Shown one piece after another: positions 4,640 to 5,781 of a DNA stretch of 5,781 nucleotides (position 1 is the first letter of the stretch; each line of letters begins with the position of its first letter). The position numbers and the translations under genes were made by a program. The DNA lies in contig JAIPFU010000111.1 of the NCBI GenBank assembly GCA_021736505.1, positions 1-5,781 of the forward strand, given 5' to 3'. This DNA is from Spirochaetia bacterium (lineage in GTDB: Bacteria; Spirochaetota; Spirochaetia; PWKH01). The notes under the pieces were generated by a model, which was given only the letters and a program-made list of their open reading frames with translations, made no database searches and was not told where the DNA came from.

Positions 4640-5779
4640 TTACAAAAGCTGCTCCACATCGCCAACCATCTCATAACCCGCAGGATTCCCCGTCTGATCA
4701 AACAGAACTTTGCCGCTTTTATCTTTCAGAGTCACCCTGACTTTTGAATCAACACTCTCCTTGATAAAACGCTCCATTTTGCCTTTATCCGGTGCGGCCA
4801 GCAGCTTCGCCTCCTTGCCCTGTACGGAAACCCAGAGATCATAATTTCTGTCATGCAGCCTAATGGAGACTGAATTCTCCATTACCGCCATTTCATCAAT
4901 TGCAGCGCCGGTGTAGGTTGCAAAGCGGTAGAGGCTGTCTCCAGTTTTAAGGAAACAGAGAAAACCAGTAAACTCCCTCCTGAGCCAGGGAATCGTAGCG
5001 ATGGAGAGCAGAAAGGAGGCATCACTATCTGGAAAATCACTGCAGTGCGCCCAGATATAATCCCGGGGAAAAGATTTACCCCAGTCCTTTTCTACATAGC
5101 CCTTTCCTCCGTCGAAATTAAGGGTCTCACCGTTCAGCTCCAAACTCCCTTTCAGCTGATGATTCATGGAAACTACCCCATGAAAGCACTCCATAAAGGG
5201 GATATACCCGTACCATCCCATAATTCCCGGAGCTGCAAGCCGTACAGGAAAGGGGCTGAATTTTTCATACGATATCTTCCCCCGCAGTTTGATTTCCGGA
5301 TGCTGGATATCAACTTCCATCCCATCAGGGCTGAATTCATTTTTTCCTATTTGTATAAAAAGCCGCCGTCTGCTGGCATAGAAGGATTCCAAGGGAAAGG
5401 GGATATAGTGGGAAGAATTATTGTATCCATCCAGAACCTGAATAAAGGCATGGCGATCATCACCCCCCGCCAAGGAAATACCGGGAATCAGTGCTATTGT
5501 TTTTCGTTCCCCCACGATTTCCGATTCTTCCCGTTTTCCGAAGGCCGACTGCCGGCTATCTGTTTCTCTGATGTCTTGTTTCTTGCTATCCGCTTTTTCA
5601 GCATGTGTCGTTTTTTCAGCTTCCGGGCACGGTACTCTCCCCGTACTATGCTTGAAGTACCACCCTTCAAAATAGTTTTTGTCCCTTTTCCGTCCCTGAA
5701 AGACTTCTGGTTTAAAAATTTTTCGCCTCATACTGTAGTATATCATGTTTGTATAACTCTGTACTGTCAAGTTCTTCAT
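4640..5779 (-). CDS. Tocopherol-cyclase-like protein, function unknown in bacteria
   Basis: The protein has up to 379 residues. NYFEGWYFK (35-43), IPGIS (98-102), HAFIQ (110-114), a GYVEKDWGKSFP block (228-238), SIATIPW (259-265) and RFATYTGA (285-292) match what I recall of the tocopherol cyclase family (plant VTE1 relatives, Pfam Tocopherol_cycl). VTE1 closes the chromanol ring of vitamin E, but many bacteria without tocopherol synthesis carry relatives of unknown role, so that reaction should not be assumed. No signal peptide or convincing membrane span is seen. Residues about 46-92 form a charged, low-complexity insertion between two conserved blocks. The start is uncertain: ATG at 5779 lies at the window edge, while ATG at 5746 (residue 12) or 5731 (residue 17, MRRKIFKPEVFQG) are alternatives. 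I lean to 5731, because the family homology begins there and promoter-like sequence overlaps the earlier codons. It is codirectional with the aspartate kinase gene but separated from it by 163 bases. Confidence 0.8.
   Translation of the reverse strand: MKNLTVQSYTNMIYYSMRRKIFKPEVFQGRKRDKNYFEGWYFKHSTGRVPCPEAEKTTHAEKADSKKQDIRETDSRQSAFGKREESEIVGERKTIALIPGISLAGGDDRHAFIQVLDGYNNSSHYIPFPLESFYASRRRLFIQIGKNEFSPDGMEVDIQHPEIKLRGKISYEKFSPFPVRLAAPGIMGWYGYIPFMECFHGVVSMNHQLKGSLELNGETLNFDGGKGYVEKDWGKSFPRDYIWAHCSDFPDSDASFLLSIATIPWLRREFTGFLCFLKTGDSLYRFATYTGAAIDEMAVMENSVSIRLHDRNYDLWVSVQGKEAKLLAAPDKGKMERFIKESVDSKVRVTLKDKSGKVLFDQTGNPAGYEMVGDVEQLL
5504..5644 (-). other. Charged low-complexity insertion in the cyclase-like protein
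   Basis: Residues about 46-92 are dominated by Lys, Glu, Asp, Ser, Thr and Arg, and separate GWYFKHS from the IALIPGIS strand. In relatives, as I recall them, these blocks are joined by a short turn. The codons GCT-GAA-AAA appear twice 18 bases apart (AEKTTH, AEKADS), and GAT-AGC recurs later, which suggests growth by slippage. Confidence 0.5.
5737..5770 (-). promoter_or_regulatory. Possible promoter of the cyclase-like gene, overlapping its earliest candidate codons
   Basis: Reading leftward there is a perfect TTGACA (5770-5765), then, 17 bases on, CATGAT (5747-5742, four of six -10 matches), overlapping an extended -10 TGATATACT (5745-5737). TATACT alone is 22 bases from the -35, too far for ordinary pairing, but the TG extension could compensate. 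Either start site would fall within a few bases of the ATG at 5731, implying a very short or absent leader. Confidence 0.35.
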
Positions 5780-5781
5780 GA

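Noticed and set aside
4337..4740. Two rightward open frames (68 and 69 codons) across the aspartate kinase start, the gap and the cyclase-like gene's end
   Set aside because: Both largely oppose real coding sequence, lack Shine-Dalgarno sites and show no recognisable similarity.

Overview
The window looks like ordinary bacterial chromosome. It holds four long genes: two rightward in its left half and two leftward in its right half. The ABC ATPase (KFPKEE helical region, GFIGSPPMNFL motif) and the aspartate kinase resemble, from memory, versions found in spirochaetes such as Spirochaeta and Treponema. That makes a spirochaete or a related anaerobe my best guess, but this is inference without a database search. 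No RNA gene, insertion sequence, CRISPR array, phage gene or integration site is visible.

Layout. Positions 1-71 carry a promoter and Shine-Dalgarno site for a solitary MalK/UgpC/MsmX-type sugar-importer ATPase (72-1169). A strong intrinsic terminator follows at 1209-1238, so this gene appears to be monocistronic. A second promoter (about 1246-1275) drives a large radical SAM protein with an N-terminal cobalamin-binding-like domain (best start 1332, end 3137). That gene carries several in-frame micro-repeats: LLDT-LLDT, RKNHxA-RKNHxV, a His-rich loop, and a C-terminal array of eight 9-nt units coding mostly Phe-(Asp/Glu/Lys/Asn)-Thr. It ends 19 bp from the stop codon of a convergent gene, a monofunctional aspartate kinase with two ACT domains (4476 down to 3157). 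The kinase has its own promoter at about 4508-4536 and a strong Shine-Dalgarno site. Upstream of it lies a 163-bp gap with nested palindromes. Beyond the gap is a leftward gene for a tocopherol-cyclase-like protein (4640 to about 5779 or 5731), whose true start is unsettled because the window ends there.

The genes do not form an obvious pathway. The ATPase would energise sugar uptake from elsewhere in the genome. The aspartate kinase begins lysine/threonine/methionine/diaminopimelate synthesis. The radical SAM protein and the cyclase-like protein have unassigned substrates. I see no convincing new multi-gene system. The points most worth a second look are the repeat-rich radical SAM gene with its Phe-x-Thr tail, the bacterial tocopherol-cyclase-like protein with a charged insertion, and the palindrome-rich gap at 4582-4629.
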